The position numbers and the translations under genes were made by a program. From positions 1 through 25,577 of the forward strand of contig JAYEJT010000014.1 of the NCBI GenBank assembly GCA_034660675.1: a DNA stretch of 25,577 nt. Direction: 5' to 3'. Shown here piece by piece: positions 12,951 to 21,690 of the stretch (position 1 is its first letter; every line of letters begins with the position of its first letter). Source of the DNA: CG03 sp034660675 (GTDB lineage: Bacteria > CG03). Below the pieces are notes generated by a model that was not told the DNA's origin, ran no database searches, and was given only the letters and a program-made list of their open reading frames with translations.

Positions 12951-14995
12951 TAATAGAAATTAAGTTGATTGCGGAAAAATATCCGGATTCTTATATTGTG
13001 GGGGGGGCAGTGAGGGATTTGATGCGCGGGAAAATGTCGCGGGATATAGATCTTATAATTCCCGGAAATTTGCCGAAAGCGGTAAAAGAGCTCTCGGATA
13101 TTTTTTCGGCCCCGTATTTTGTGCTTGACAGCGAACGGCAGGTGTTCAGGATCGTGCTGAAAAAAACGCATGAATGGTATCTGGATCTTTCTCCTCTGAG
13201 AGGCGACATAAAAAGTGACTTGCTGAAAAGAGATTTTACTGTTGATGCCATTGCGCTTTCCGCGGCAGAATGGGGTAACCCGAAGCGTTATCTGGATCCC
13301 ACCGGTGGTATAAAAGACCTGAAGGAAAAAACAATACGCATGGTCAGCCCGAATGTTTTTAAGGAAGATCCTTTGCGCTTGTACAGAGCTTTCAGAATTG
13401 CCTCCCGGATAGAGGGAACAATAGAACCTGAAACGCTTGCACGGATAAAGGAAGATGTTGCGCTTATTTCCTCTTCGGCGGGAGAGAGAATAAGAGACGA
13501 GCTTTTTTTTATTCTCGCGCATCCGCGTTCCGCAGCAAGACTGGATGATATATACGCAGCCGGCCTTTTTAACGCCACTTTTTCGGAGTTCTCCGCTTTT
13601 GGTGACAGAAGCGATAATTATTATCATAAAGGCGGTTTGTGGGAGCATTCCCTGGAGACGGTCAGAAAATTTGAGGAAAAAGTGCTTGCCGGCAATTTTG
13701 AGCGGTTTTCCGAATTCAGGGAAGACCTGAACAGATATTTTGATCGTCACAGGATTATTTTAACGAAGCTGGCGTGCCTGCTGCATGATATAGGAAAACC
13801 GGAGGCCGCATCCCGGGCGACAGGGCGTCTGCGGTTTTTCGGCCATGAAAGGATAGGCAGTTTTCTCGCAAGAAATATCATGAGAAAACTCAAAAGCAGC
13901 AGAAACGACATGAAGTTTGTTTCGGATGTTGTTTATCATCACATGAGGCCCTCAAATATGAGTTCCCGTTCTACGGAGCGTGCTTTCTACCGTTTTTTCA
14001 GGGCATTTTCCACGCCGGGGCACATTGCGGCGGTTTTTACCGCCTTCTGTGACAGGTATTCTTATGAGACGGCGCCGGGGAGATTTGCGGAAATGGTAAA
14101 TCAGGAGAATTTCACGGAAAAAATTCTGCGGGTTTATTTCAGGGAGAAAAAAATAGACAGGCCGCCGCTTTTAAGAGGTCATGAGGTTATGGCAAAACTC
14201 GGAATTTCTCCGGGGCGGCTGGTGGGCAGAATAATAGATGCGGTGGAAGAGGCGCGGGTTTCCGGGAAAGTAAAAACAAAGGAAGATGCCGTGAGGTACG
14301 CGGAAGAAATAAAAGACAGTGTGCCTCTTATGGATGTCAGTGTTATCGTGCCGGCTTATAACGAAGAGGCCACAATCGCGGAGGTGCTGGAAAAATTAAA
14401 GAGCCTTCCGGGGTCATGGGAAACGATTATTGTGGATGACGGTTCTGCGGATAAGACGGTGGAAATAGCGGCCCGTTACAAAGTCAGGGTGATCAAACAG
14501 GAAAAGAATATGGGAAAAGGTGCGGCTTTGCGCGCCGGAATTGCTCTTGCCCGCGGAAAATATATTGCCGTTCAGGATGCCGATACGGAATATGATTCTC
14601 TTCAGCTTAAGGGCCTTGTCGAATACGCGCTGAAGGATGATCTGGACGCCGTTTACGGTTCCAGATTTCTTAAAAAGAACCCTGTCCGTTATTTCAAATA
14701 TTTTCTTGGCAATAATCTGGTGTCGATGTTCATAAGCGTTATTTTTTTCTCGCGGGTGACGGACACATACACTTGTTACAAAGTGGTGCGGGCCAATGTG
14801 CTAAGGTCGTATAATCTTCGTTCCTGCGGTTTTGAAATAGAAGCCGAGATCACTTCCAATCTTTTGAAAAACGGCGTTAAAATCGTAGAGATGCCCATAG
14901 ATTACAGCCCCCGCTCAAAGGAAGCAGGTAAAAAAATACGTCCTCTTGACGGAGTGAAAGCATTGATCGAAGCTCTCAGGGTGAGATTCTTGTGA
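12932..14995 (+). CDS. CCA-adding/poly(A) polymerase-type nucleotidyltransferase with HD domain fused to a DPM-like GT2 glycosyltransferase
   Basis: The 687-residue protein joins two usually separate enzymes. Residues 1-460 are a class II nucleotidyltransferase of the CCA-adding/poly(A) polymerase group: VGGAVRDL (23-30), catalytic DID (38-40), LKRDFTVDAIA, an RLYRAFRIA RNA-contact region and an HD phosphohydrolase domain with LLHDIGKPEA (H285-D286). Residues 467-687 form a GT-A family 2 enzyme like dolichyl-phosphate mannose synthase: VSVIVPAYNEE, IIVDDGSADKT, NMGKGAALRAG, QDADTEYD and DTYTCYKVVR. The frame is open through the joint (DSVPLM467DVSVIVP) and no ribosome site precedes the internal ATG at 14330. 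The apparent start lies in the insertion-element repeat with no Shine-Dalgarno; a TTG at 12965 is an alternative. It ends in a GTGA overlap with rimO. Confidence 0.9.
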   Translation: MSRPDPIIEIKLIAEKYPDSYIVGGAVRDLMRGKMSRDIDLIIPGNLPKAVKELSDIFSAPYFVLDSERQVFRIVLKKTHEWYLDLSPLRGDIKSDLLKRDFTVDAIALSAAEWGNPKRYLDPTGGIKDLKEKTIRMVSPNVFKEDPLRLYRAFRIASRIEGTIEPETLARIKEDVALISSSAGERIRDELFFILAHPRSAARLDDIYAAGLFNATFSEFSAFGDRSDNYYHKGGLWEHSLETVRKFEEKVLAGNFERFSEFREDLNRYFDRHRIILTKLACLLHDIGKPEAASRATGRLRFFGHERIGSFLARNIMRKLKSSRNDMKFVSDVVYHHMRPSNMSSRSTERAFYRFFRAFSTPGHIAAVFTAFCDRYSYETAPGRFAEMVNQENFTEKILRVYFREKKIDRPPLLRGHEVMAKLGISPGRLVGRIIDAVEEARVSGKVKTKEDAVRYAEEIKDSVPLMDVSVIVPAYNEEATIAEVLEKLKSLPGSWETIIVDDGSADKTVEIAARYKVRVIKQEKNMGKGAALRAGIALARGKYIAVQDADTEYDSLQLKGLVEYALKDDLDAVYGSRFLKKNPVRYFKYFLGNNLVSMFISVIFFSRVTDTYTCYKVVRANVLRSYNLRSCGFEIEAEITSNLLKNGVKIVEMPIDYSPRSKEAGKKIRPLDGVKALIEALRVRFL

Positions 14996-16335
14996 CAAAG
15001 GCCGGCGTGAAAAAAGCGCATTTTGTTTCGCTGGGCTGCGCCAGGAATCTGGTGGACAGCGAAATTGCCGCGGGCCTTCTCGGATCTGGAGGATGGGCGC
15101 TGACAGCTTTTCCGAAAGAAGCTGACGCCGTTGTCATCAACACCTGCGCTTTTACACGCGAGGCCCGGGATGAATCGAATAATGAAATAGAACATCTTTC
15201 AAAACAAATATCCCGGTCTGCCAAATTTGTTGTTTGCGGATGCCTGGGGCAAAAGGAAAAAGCAAAGCTGTTCAAGAAATTTCCGCGTATAGATGCCGTG
15301 GTGGGAAGCTCGGATTACAGGCACATAGACGATATTTTGAAGAGGATTGTTTCGCGTCATGAAAAACCCCCGGCTCATAGAGCCCCGCTGGATACTATCC
15401 GCCGCGAACATTTACTGTGTGTGGGGAAGCCGGATTTTATCGCGGATTCTTCCTTCCCCCGTCTTTTATCCACACCGGCTTCATACGCGTATATAAAAAT
15501 AGCGGAGGGGTGTTCCAATCACTGCAGTTATTGCGCGATACCCGCGCTGCGTGGTGAGTTCAGGTCGAGGAGCATAAAAGACATATTAACTGAGGCGGAA
15601 AATGTGGCGGCAATGGGTGTTAAAGAATTGATACTGATCGCGAATGACACGGCTTTTTACGGCGGCGATGCGACGGGCGGGAAGTTGGGCAGGCTTCTGG
15701 AAAAACTTCATGTTATAAAACCAGTCAAGCGCATAAGAATTCTGTATATGCATCCGGCGCATATCGGAGACAGCCTTATAAAAAAAATAGCGTCTCTTCC
15801 AAAAGTCGCGCGTTATTTTGATATACCTGTTCAACACACCGACGACTTTATATTAAAAAGAATGAACCGCCCGGCGTTCCGAAAAACCCAGCGGCTCATA
15901 GAGAACATCAGAAAATATATGCCTGATGCCGCAGTGAGGTCCACCTTTATAACGGGTTTTCCCGGAGAAACCGGAAAGCGTTTCGGTAATTTGGCGGAGA
16001 ATCTGAAAAAAATTAAATTCAGCTGGGTGGGGGTGTTCAATTATTCCCCTGAGAAAGGCACCCCCTCCTTTAAAATGGGCGGTCGGGCTTCTGTCGCGGA
16101 AGCGCTAAGACGCGCGGAAAAACTCATGGAAATTCAGCAGGAAATCAGTTTTGATTTTGTCCGTTCCTTTGTCGGAAAAAAGCTGGAAATTATAGCGGAC
16201 AGCTCTTTTAAGGGAAGGACCTATTTTCAGGCGCCGGATGTAGACGGTGAAGTTCTTTTTAAGGAAAAACAGCTTCCCGGAAGCCTGAAAAAAATGAAGA
16301 TAATATCGTCAAAAGGTTACGACCTCATTGCCTGA
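14992..16335 (+). CDS. rimO: Ribosomal protein S12 methylthiotransferase RimO
   Basis: The 447-residue protein is a radical SAM methylthiotransferase. The N-terminal UPF0004 domain has SLGCARNLVDSE (13-24, C16), NTCAF (C52) and CGC (C84) holding one iron-sulfur cluster. The radical SAM core has CSNHCSYCAIP (C174, C178, C181) for the second, and a TRAM domain closes the protein (about 380-447). SLGC-(x)-KN-like LVDSE and the length point to RimO, which modifies the S12 aspartate near the decoding centre, rather than MiaB or MtaB. The start is the GTG at 14992, overlapping the previous stop as GTGA, with AGGGTGAG just upstream. Confidence 0.94.
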   Translation: MTKAGVKKAHFVSLGCARNLVDSEIAAGLLGSGGWALTAFPKEADAVVINTCAFTREARDESNNEIEHLSKQISRSAKFVVCGCLGQKEKAKLFKKFPRIDAVVGSSDYRHIDDILKRIVSRHEKPPAHRAPLDTIRREHLLCVGKPDFIADSSFPRLLSTPASYAYIKIAEGCSNHCSYCAIPALRGEFRSRSIKDILTEAENVAAMGVKELILIANDTAFYGGDATGGKLGRLLEKLHVIKPVKRIRILYMHPAHIGDSLIKKIASLPKVARYFDIPVQHTDDFILKRMNRPAFRKTQRLIENIRKYMPDAAVRSTFITGFPGETGKRFGNLAENLKKIKFSWVGVFNYSPEKGTPSFKMGGRASVAEALRRAEKLMEIQQEISFDFVRSFVGKKLEIIADSSFKGRTYFQAPDVDGEVLFKEKQLPGSLKKMKIISSKGYDLIA

Positions 16336-18439
16336 TATTATAAATAAGTCACGAAAGTCAACCCCTGGCACCATAGTGGCGTTTATTGCCGCCTTAGCGT
16401 TCATTTTTTATATGCGCAGTGCCTCCGGGGAGCTCGCCGCTTACAGGGATACGGGCGAGCTCGCCACCGTCTGCGTGACCCTCTCGGTGGCGCATCCGCC
16501 GGGTTATCCCGCATATGCGATTCTGGGCAAATTTTTTAACACGGCGATCTTGTCGGGGAATCCCGCATACAGGACAAAGCTTATGAGCGCATTTTTTGCG
16601 GCCGCCTCATCGGTGATTTTTTTCTTTATTTTCATACGTATAGGAGTTAACCCGTTAATTTCGGCGTCACTTTGTCTTGTCTTTATTTTTTCAAAAGCGA
16701 GTTGGCTGCTGGCTATTGTGAGCGAGTCTTATGCCCCTGATCTGTTTTTCATATTCTTGCTCTTTTACACGGCTTATTTTGTGAAAGTCTATCCTGAAAA
16801 ACTTTTCGCATTTGCTTTTATCGCCGGTTTGAGCATGGGGGTGAGGCCCACACCCGTGCTGGCGCTGCCGTCGTTTGCTTTAATTTTTCTGACAAAACAT
16901 TCTTTCCGTATAAATGATTACGTTAAAGCTGTTCTTTTTTTTCTGGCGGGTTCAGCCGTGTTTTTTTATCTACCCGTCAGATCTTTTGCAAATCCGCCTA
17001 TAGACTGGGCCGATCCCCAGACGATCCATCAGTTTTTTTATTCGGTGACACGCAAGGCTTACGGCCACGGCCTTGATAAAATTTCTGATTTTTATACATT
17101 GCGGGAGACTTTTTTTAAACAGTTGCATGTTTTTTGCGGTAATCTTTTTTTCCAGTTTACTCCGCCGCTTTTTTTTGCGGGACTCGTGGGGGCGGTAAAA
17201 GGCATAAAAAATAATCTGTTGATCCGGGCGCTCTTTGTGTTCTTCTTTGTAACGGGGCCGGTTTTTCTGTTTGTCTCGGGAATGCCGGCCAATGAGCATG
17301 CTCTTGTGATAGTTGAGGCCGCGTATCTTATTCCATTTGCCTGTTTTTTTGTGTTTATAGCCTACGGAATAAAAAAAATTCCGGTTCTTTATGCGGGCCC
17401 GCTGATTTTACTCTGCGCCGGATGGCTGTTGTTTGCCAATGAGGGGGAACTGGATCACAGAAAAGATTTTTTTGCGCGTGACTGGGCGGAAAATGTTTTT
17501 GTTTCGGCGCCGATGGGTTCCGCCGTTGTTTTGCGAAAAGATGTTCAGCTTTTTTCGCTGTGGTATGAGACCATCGCGCGCAGGAAGAGAAGCGATTCTC
17601 TTTTTCTCGCTCAGGGAATGATGCGTGCGCCGTGGTATAGGAAACAGCTTTTGCGCGAGGGCGGAATTGTTCTCCCCCCCCTTGATTTTGCGGGAGATGA
17701 TTTTTTTCAGGAATTTGTTTCTTTAAATGACAATGTTTTTATAACGAATCATTTTGAAGCGGGAAAGGGCTTTTTCGGCAAAACGAAACCCCGTTCGGCG
17801 GGTGTTTTGCGGGGCTTTGGCAGGGGGGTGTCCCATGAGCCGTTTAAAAAAATGTTTTTTTCAGGCGAATTTTCATCAATGTTTTATAAGGATTTTTACG
17901 CCAAAGAACTCTGTGGCGATTACTCTGATGCCTTCAGCGCGAAAGGGCTTGAATTTTACGCTGGAAATGATTTCAACGCCGCAGAGGAGCGCTTCAGGGA
18001 AGCCCTCGCTTTCAATCCTTATAATTCCGCGGCACTGTATAATCTTGCATCCAGCGCCTATGAACTGAAGAAATATGAAGATGCTCTCAAATATTACGGT
18101 TTTGCCCGGAAGGCTCTGAACAGGGAATACCGGGACAGGAGAACGGCGCCTTTTATAGACAACGCCCTTGCAAGAAACTATAATAACACAGGTGCCGTTT
18201 ATGAAAAAGCCGGAAGGGATGACGATGCGCTTGATTGTTATAAAAAATCGGTGGAGAAAGATCCCGCTTTTGCCCGGGGTTATTACAACTGCGGGGTTAT
18301 CTATTGGAAAAGAAAGGAGTGGGATAAAGTGATTCTTAGTTTCGAGGCCTGTTTGAGGGCGGATCCGCAAAACAGACAGGCCCGGTACTATCTTGAAATG
18401 CTGAAAGGTGGAAAGGGTGTTCACCCCGTTAAAAAATAA
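16328..18439 (+). CDS. DUF2723 polytopic membrane protein with C-terminal TPRs, candidate GT-C protein O-glycosyltransferase
   Basis: The 703-residue protein has about ten hydrophobic segments in residues 15-375, then a soluble region with three to five TPR-like repeats (about 535-700; ALAFNPYNSAALYNLASSAY, ARNYNNTGAVYEKAGRDDDA, GYYNCGVIYWKRKEWDKVIL). The first loop has YRDTGELATVC (39-49) and AHPPGYPAY (55-63), the DUF2723 signature (DSGEL and HPPGYP). The eukaryotic DUF2723 protein TMEM260 is an O-mannosyltransferase; D41 and E44 are the likely catalytic acids by analogy with other GT-C enzymes. It would use a polyprenyl-phosphate sugar on the outer face of the inner membrane. The start is uncertain: TTG at 16328 overlaps rimO by eight bases and has no good ribosome site. 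Confidence 0.85.
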   Translation: MPDIINKSRKSTPGTIVAFIAALAFIFYMRSASGELAAYRDTGELATVCVTLSVAHPPGYPAYAILGKFFNTAILSGNPAYRTKLMSAFFAAASSVIFFFIFIRIGVNPLISASLCLVFIFSKASWLLAIVSESYAPDLFFIFLLFYTAYFVKVYPEKLFAFAFIAGLSMGVRPTPVLALPSFALIFLTKHSFRINDYVKAVLFFLAGSAVFFYLPVRSFANPPIDWADPQTIHQFFYSVTRKAYGHGLDKISDFYTLRETFFKQLHVFCGNLFFQFTPPLFFAGLVGAVKGIKNNLLIRALFVFFFVTGPVFLFVSGMPANEHALVIVEAAYLIPFACFFVFIAYGIKKIPVLYAGPLILLCAGWLLFANEGELDHRKDFFARDWAENVFVSAPMGSAVVLRKDVQLFSLWYETIARRKRSDSLFLAQGMMRAPWYRKQLLREGGIVLPPLDFAGDDFFQEFVSLNDNVFITNHFEAGKGFFGKTKPRSAGVLRGFGRGVSHEPFKKMFFSGEFSSMFYKDFYAKELCGDYSDAFSAKGLEFYAGNDFNAAEERFREALAFNPYNSAALYNLASSAYELKKYEDALKYYGFARKALNREYRDRRTAPFIDNALARNYNNTGAVYEKAGRDDDALDCYKKSVEKDPAFARGYYNCGVIYWKRKEWDKVILSFEACLRADPQNRQARYYLEMLKGGKGVHPVKK

Positions 18440-18451
18440 GGAGTAAGAATT

Positions 18452-19828
18452 ATGAACATTAATGAGTTGATTTTCAGGGAGTACGATATCAGGGGTATTG
18501 CCGACAGGGATTTGAGCGATGAAGCCGTGGAGAAGATAGCGGGAGCTCTTTCGGCCATGTTTTCAGCCAAGGGAGTTGAGAAAATCATAGTGGCCCGGGA
18601 CGGAAGGCTTTCCTCTCCGAGGATATCAGTCAAACTGATAGATTCTTTTCTGGCCTGCGGAATGAATGTTGTTGACATAGGAATGGCCGCATCTCCGGTG
18701 TTTTATTTTGCCTGTCATGAAATGAAGATGAACGGGGGTATAATGATAACAGGCAGCCACAATCCGCCGGAATACAACGGCATGAAGATATCGCTTAATC
18801 AGGCCACGATCTACGGTGAGGACATAAAGGCCCTATTTAAAAAAGTCATGGCCGGAGAAAAACCGGAGGGAGCTGGTGTTCTTGAGACGACAGCGGATGT
18901 CGTGCCCGGATACAGGAAATACATCAGGGAAACCGTCAGCGCCGGCAGAAAACTTAAGATTGTCGTGGACTCCGGAAACGGTGTCGGCGGCGGCATAATT
19001 GTTCCGGTTTTGAGGGATATGGGAGTGGAGGTGGAGAGCATCTTTGAGGAAGTGGACGGTAATTTTCCGAATCATTTTGCTGATCCCACCGTGCCGGAGA
19101 ATCTGAAAGCGCTCATAGCAAAAGTCAGGGAAACAGGGGCAGATTTCGGTGTGGCCTTTGACGGCGATGCGGACAGGATAGGCGTTATAGACGAGAAAGG
19201 AAATATCATCTGGGGGGACCGTCTTATGGCTCTCTTTGCCAAACCGCTTTTGGCCGCAAACCCCGGAGGAAAAATAGTGTTTGAGGTCAAGTGCTCCAAG
19301 GCCTTGCCGGAAACGATAGAGAAGCTCGGAGGGAAAGCCATTATGAGCAGAACGGGCCATTCGCCCATAGAGGCGCGCATCCAGGATGAAAAAGCGCTTT
19401 TCGGCGGCGAGATGAGCGGCCACATATATTTCAATGACAGGTATTTCGGCTATGATGACGCTCTTTATACTGTAGCCAGACTCGTCGAACTTGTCAGTTC
19501 TTCGGATCAAAAACTGTCATCTTATCTTGACGATGTGCCGTCATATCCGATCACCCCGGAAATAAGAGTGGATTGCGCCGATGAGATCAAGTTTGATGTC
19601 GTGGCCAAGCTGTCCACGCATTTTCAGAAGACGAACGAGGTTATAACCATAGACGGCGCAAGAATAATTTTTGAGGACGGCTGGGGTCTGTGCAGGGCCT
19701 CTAACACAGGGCCTGTTCTTGTCATGCGTTTTGAGGCATCCACTGAAGATGGCGTTGAGAGAATAAAAAAGGAAGTGACGGATGTCCTGAGCGGCATACT
19801 GAAAGAATATAAAAATAGCGTTCGTTAA
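18452..19828 (+). CDS. Phosphomannomutase/phosphoglucomutase
   Basis: The 458-residue alpha-D-phosphohexomutase has FREYDIRG at the N-terminus, the phosphoserine loop TGSHNPPEYNGMK (S102 phosphorylated), the Mg-binding loop FDGDADRIG (236-244; D237, D239, D241), the sugar-binding GGEMSGHIYF and a C-terminal phosphate-binding domain (RASNTGPVLVMRFEA). EMSGH and the length fit the AlgC/ManB-type PMM/PGM, which converts mannose- or glucose-6-phosphate to the 1-phosphate for GDP-mannose or UDP-glucose supply. A strong AAGGAG (18438-18443) precedes the ATG by eight bases. It lies 12 bases after the DUF2723 gene and before a DPM-like glycosyltransferase, so it may feed sugar to that pathway. Confidence 0.94.
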   Translation: MNINELIFREYDIRGIADRDLSDEAVEKIAGALSAMFSAKGVEKIIVARDGRLSSPRISVKLIDSFLACGMNVVDIGMAASPVFYFACHEMKMNGGIMITGSHNPPEYNGMKISLNQATIYGEDIKALFKKVMAGEKPEGAGVLETTADVVPGYRKYIRETVSAGRKLKIVVDSGNGVGGGIIVPVLRDMGVEVESIFEEVDGNFPNHFADPTVPENLKALIAKVRETGADFGVAFDGDADRIGVIDEKGNIIWGDRLMALFAKPLLAANPGGKIVFEVKCSKALPETIEKLGGKAIMSRTGHSPIEARIQDEKALFGGEMSGHIYFNDRYFGYDDALYTVARLVELVSSSDQKLSSYLDDVPSYPITPEIRVDCADEIKFDVVAKLSTHFQKTNEVITIDGARIIFEDGWGLCRASNTGPVLVMRFEASTEDGVERIKKEVTDVLSGILKEYKNSVR

Positions 19829-19888
19829 TCCTGTGATCTGTCCAATATTTATCCGGGCCGGACACCATATGCCGCTTTTTCCGGAAAC

Positions 19889-20659
19889 ATGATCTATTTT
19901 CTGCTGGCGGCCTACAATGAAGCAGAGTCAATTGAGCCCGTACTGACAAGTATAAAAAGAGCGATAGGCGGGAATTTTGTTATTCTGCTTGTGGATGACG
20001 GTTCGGTTGACGGCACATCGGACCAGGCAGAGGCTATTGCAAGAAGCTTAAACATTAATCTGAAGATAATCGGCCATCCCCGCAATCTTGGTTTGGGGGT
20101 GGCGATCAAAACCGGTTTTGAATGGATAGATCAAAACGCCGCTGCGGAGGATATTGTTGTGACCATGGATTGCGACGACACTCATCCACCGGAGACGGTG
20201 AACGGGATGATTAAAAAACTTGATTGTGTGTTCTCGCGGGCCGGCGGCGCCGGTGTTGTGATTGCGTCAAGATTTGTGAAAGACGGTTCGTGCCGCGGCG
20301 TGTCTTTTGCGAGAAGTTTTATAAGCCGGGCGGGGTCTTTTTTTATGAGTTTATTTTTCTACAAAAGCTCTGTTTCAGACTGGACTTCAGGTTTCAGGGT
20401 TTACGAAGCGGGTGTTTTGAAAAAGGCGGGCATTCCTTCCATTTTGCGTGAAAAAGGTTTCAGCGTTCAGCTCGAGATCCTTTTTATTCTGCTTGCCGCC
20501 GGCGTTGTTGTAGATGAGTACCCTCTTGAAATGGATTATTCTCTCAAAAAAAGTTCCTCCAAAATGCGGCTGTTTCCTCTTCTAATCGCATATATGAAGG
20601 TTATGGGGCGTTTTTTATTTGCAAAAATTAAGAGCAAATGTTATAATAGAATCAATTAA
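19889..20659 (+). CDS. GT2 glycosyltransferase, DPM/DPG synthase-like
   Basis: The 256-residue protein is a compact GT-A family 2 enzyme: FLLAAYNEAESIEPVL (4-19), LLVDDGSVDGT, HPRNLGLGVAIKTGF, the DxD-like TMDCDDTHPP, IASRFVKDG, and a WTSGFRVYEA acceptor-side motif. There are no membrane spans apart from one short hydrophobic stretch near 205-215. The family moves a sugar from GDP- or UDP-sugar to polyprenyl phosphate at the cytoplasmic face. It is the second such domain in this operon, after that fused to the nucleotidyltransferase. The ATG at 19889 follows the mutase stop by 60 bases with only a weak GGAA before it. Confidence 0.9.
   Translation: MIYFLLAAYNEAESIEPVLTSIKRAIGGNFVILLVDDGSVDGTSDQAEAIARSLNINLKIIGHPRNLGLGVAIKTGFEWIDQNAAAEDIVVTMDCDDTHPPETVNGMIKKLDCVFSRAGGAGVVIASRFVKDGSCRGVSFARSFISRAGSFFMSLFFYKSSVSDWTSGFRVYEAGVLKKAGIPSILREKGFSVQLEILFILLAAGVVVDEYPLEMDYSLKKSSSKMRLFPLLIAYMKVMGRFLFAKIKSKCYNRIN
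20619..20647 (+). promoter_or_regulatory. Promoter for the GldA/F/G-DUF4340 genes
   Basis: TTGCAA (20619-20624) and a perfect TATAAT (20642-20647) are 17 bases apart, inside the 3' end of the glycosyltransferase gene. Transcription would begin near 20654 and leave a leader of about 65 bases before the ATG at 20719. Confidence 0.55.
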
Positions 20660-20718
20660 GGCTTGAGTTTATAGGGGGGAGTAATAACCAAATCGGAGCG
20701 CGGCGGGTTTTTTAGAAA

Positions 20719-21690
20719 ATGATAAAACTTAATGATGTAAAAAAATATTACGGCGATTTTAAAGCTCTTGACGGTATTTCGTTTGAAATATCAAAAGGCG
20801 AGATCGTCGCTTTTTTGGGGCCCAACGGCGCCGGAAAAACCACGACAATGAGAATTATATCAAACTACTTTCCGGCAAGCTCGGGGAAAGTTTCAATAAA
20901 GGGTCTCAGTCTTGAAGACGGAAGGCGTTTTATAGGTTATATGCCGGAATCAAACCCTCTCTATCCGGAGATGTTCGTGGAGGATTATCTCCGCTATGTC
21001 CTGAAACTCAGGGGCATAAAAAAGGGCTCCGGAATAAAGAAGGCGGTGGAGCAATGCTCTTTGGCCGGGGTGATGTCAAAAAAAATAGGAGAGCTATCAA
21101 AGGGTTACAAACAGAGAGTGGGGTTAGCCGCGAGCATTGTGCACGATCCGGAAATACTTATTCTTGACGAACCGACAATAGGTCTTGACCCCAATCAGAT
21201 AAGGGAGATAAGGGCTTTGATAAAAGATCTGGGAAGCGAGAAAACCGTTATCATTTCAACCCACATACTCTCGGAAGCAGAGGCCATGGCGACCAGAATA
21301 ATCATAATAAACGAGGGCTCTCTGGCTTTGGACAGACCCGCGGACAAACTTGAAAGTTTTTTTTCGCAGGAAATTATTCTTAATTTCGGGGAATTCCCCG
21401 GCGATATAGAAGAGCTTAATAAAATCAAGGGCGTTGAAAATATCGCGCGCGAGAAAAATGGCGTTGAAATAGCCTACGAGCGTGGCAATGACATAAGAGG
21501 CGAAGTTTTTTCGCTCTGCGCGGAGAAGAAATGGAAGGTTGTGGAAATGTATACGCGGAAAAAAGGCCTTGAAGAAATATTTAAAAAACTCACCTCGGGA
21601 AACGGGAGCGGCAACTCGGAAGGGCTTGTCTCTGATGTAAAAGCACAAGGTGAAAATGACGCGCAGGTTCAAAATGGAGATACAGGATGA
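20719..21690 (+). CDS. ABC transporter ATPase, GldA/CcmA type (ABC-2)
   Basis: The 323-residue ATPase has Walker A GPNGAGKTT (34-42), Q-loop MPESNPLYPE, signature LSKGYKQRVG (about 126-135), Walker B ILILDEPTIGLD (146-157) and STHIL. It belongs to the ABC-2 exporter group, closest in layout to GldA, which is followed by GldF- and GldG-like proteins as here. A C-terminal extension of about 100 residues ends in a Gly/Ser/Gln-rich tail. There is no convincing ribosome site at the ATG; the GGAG at about 20694-20697 is 20 bases away. It shares an ATGA overlap with the permease gene. The exported substrate is unknown. Confidence 0.92.
   Translation: MIKLNDVKKYYGDFKALDGISFEISKGEIVAFLGPNGAGKTTTMRIISNYFPASSGKVSIKGLSLEDGRRFIGYMPESNPLYPEMFVEDYLRYVLKLRGIKKGSGIKKAVEQCSLAGVMSKKIGELSKGYKQRVGLAASIVHDPEILILDEPTIGLDPNQIREIRALIKDLGSEKTVIISTHILSEAEAMATRIIIINEGSLALDRPADKLESFFSQEIILNFGEFPGDIEELNKIKGVENIAREKNGVEIAYERGNDIRGEVFSLCAEKKWKVVEMYTRKKGLEEIFKKLTSGNGSGNSEGLVSDVKAQGENDAQVQNGDTG

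Noticed and set aside
12935..13750. A 271-codon open frame on the minus strand opposite the nucleotidyltransferase fusion
   Set aside because: It lies wholly inside a conserved + strand gene with catalytic motifs, has no family resemblance or ribosome site, and is Arg/His/Phe-rich as antisense shadows usually are.
14330..14995. Separate glycosyltransferase gene starting at the internal ATG
   Set aside because: No stop codon separates it from the nucleotidyltransferase part and no ribosome site precedes it; a fusion is the simpler reading, though internal initiation is not excluded.
16345..16375. The rimO/DUF2723 joint has GTCAACCCCTGGCACCATA, which looks a little like the insertion-element right end
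   Set aside because: The likeness is limited to short blocks, there is no partner repeat nearby and the sequence is part of the DUF2723 coding frame.
17876..18424. A 182-codon minus-strand open frame opposite the TPR region
   Set aside because: The TPR pattern on the + strand is clear; no signal or motif in the antisense frame.
19829..19888. GTCC ... GGAC inverted bases and CCGGGCCGG between the mutase and glycosyltransferase genes
   Set aside because: Arms are only four bases and no T-run follows, so neither terminator nor operator is supported.
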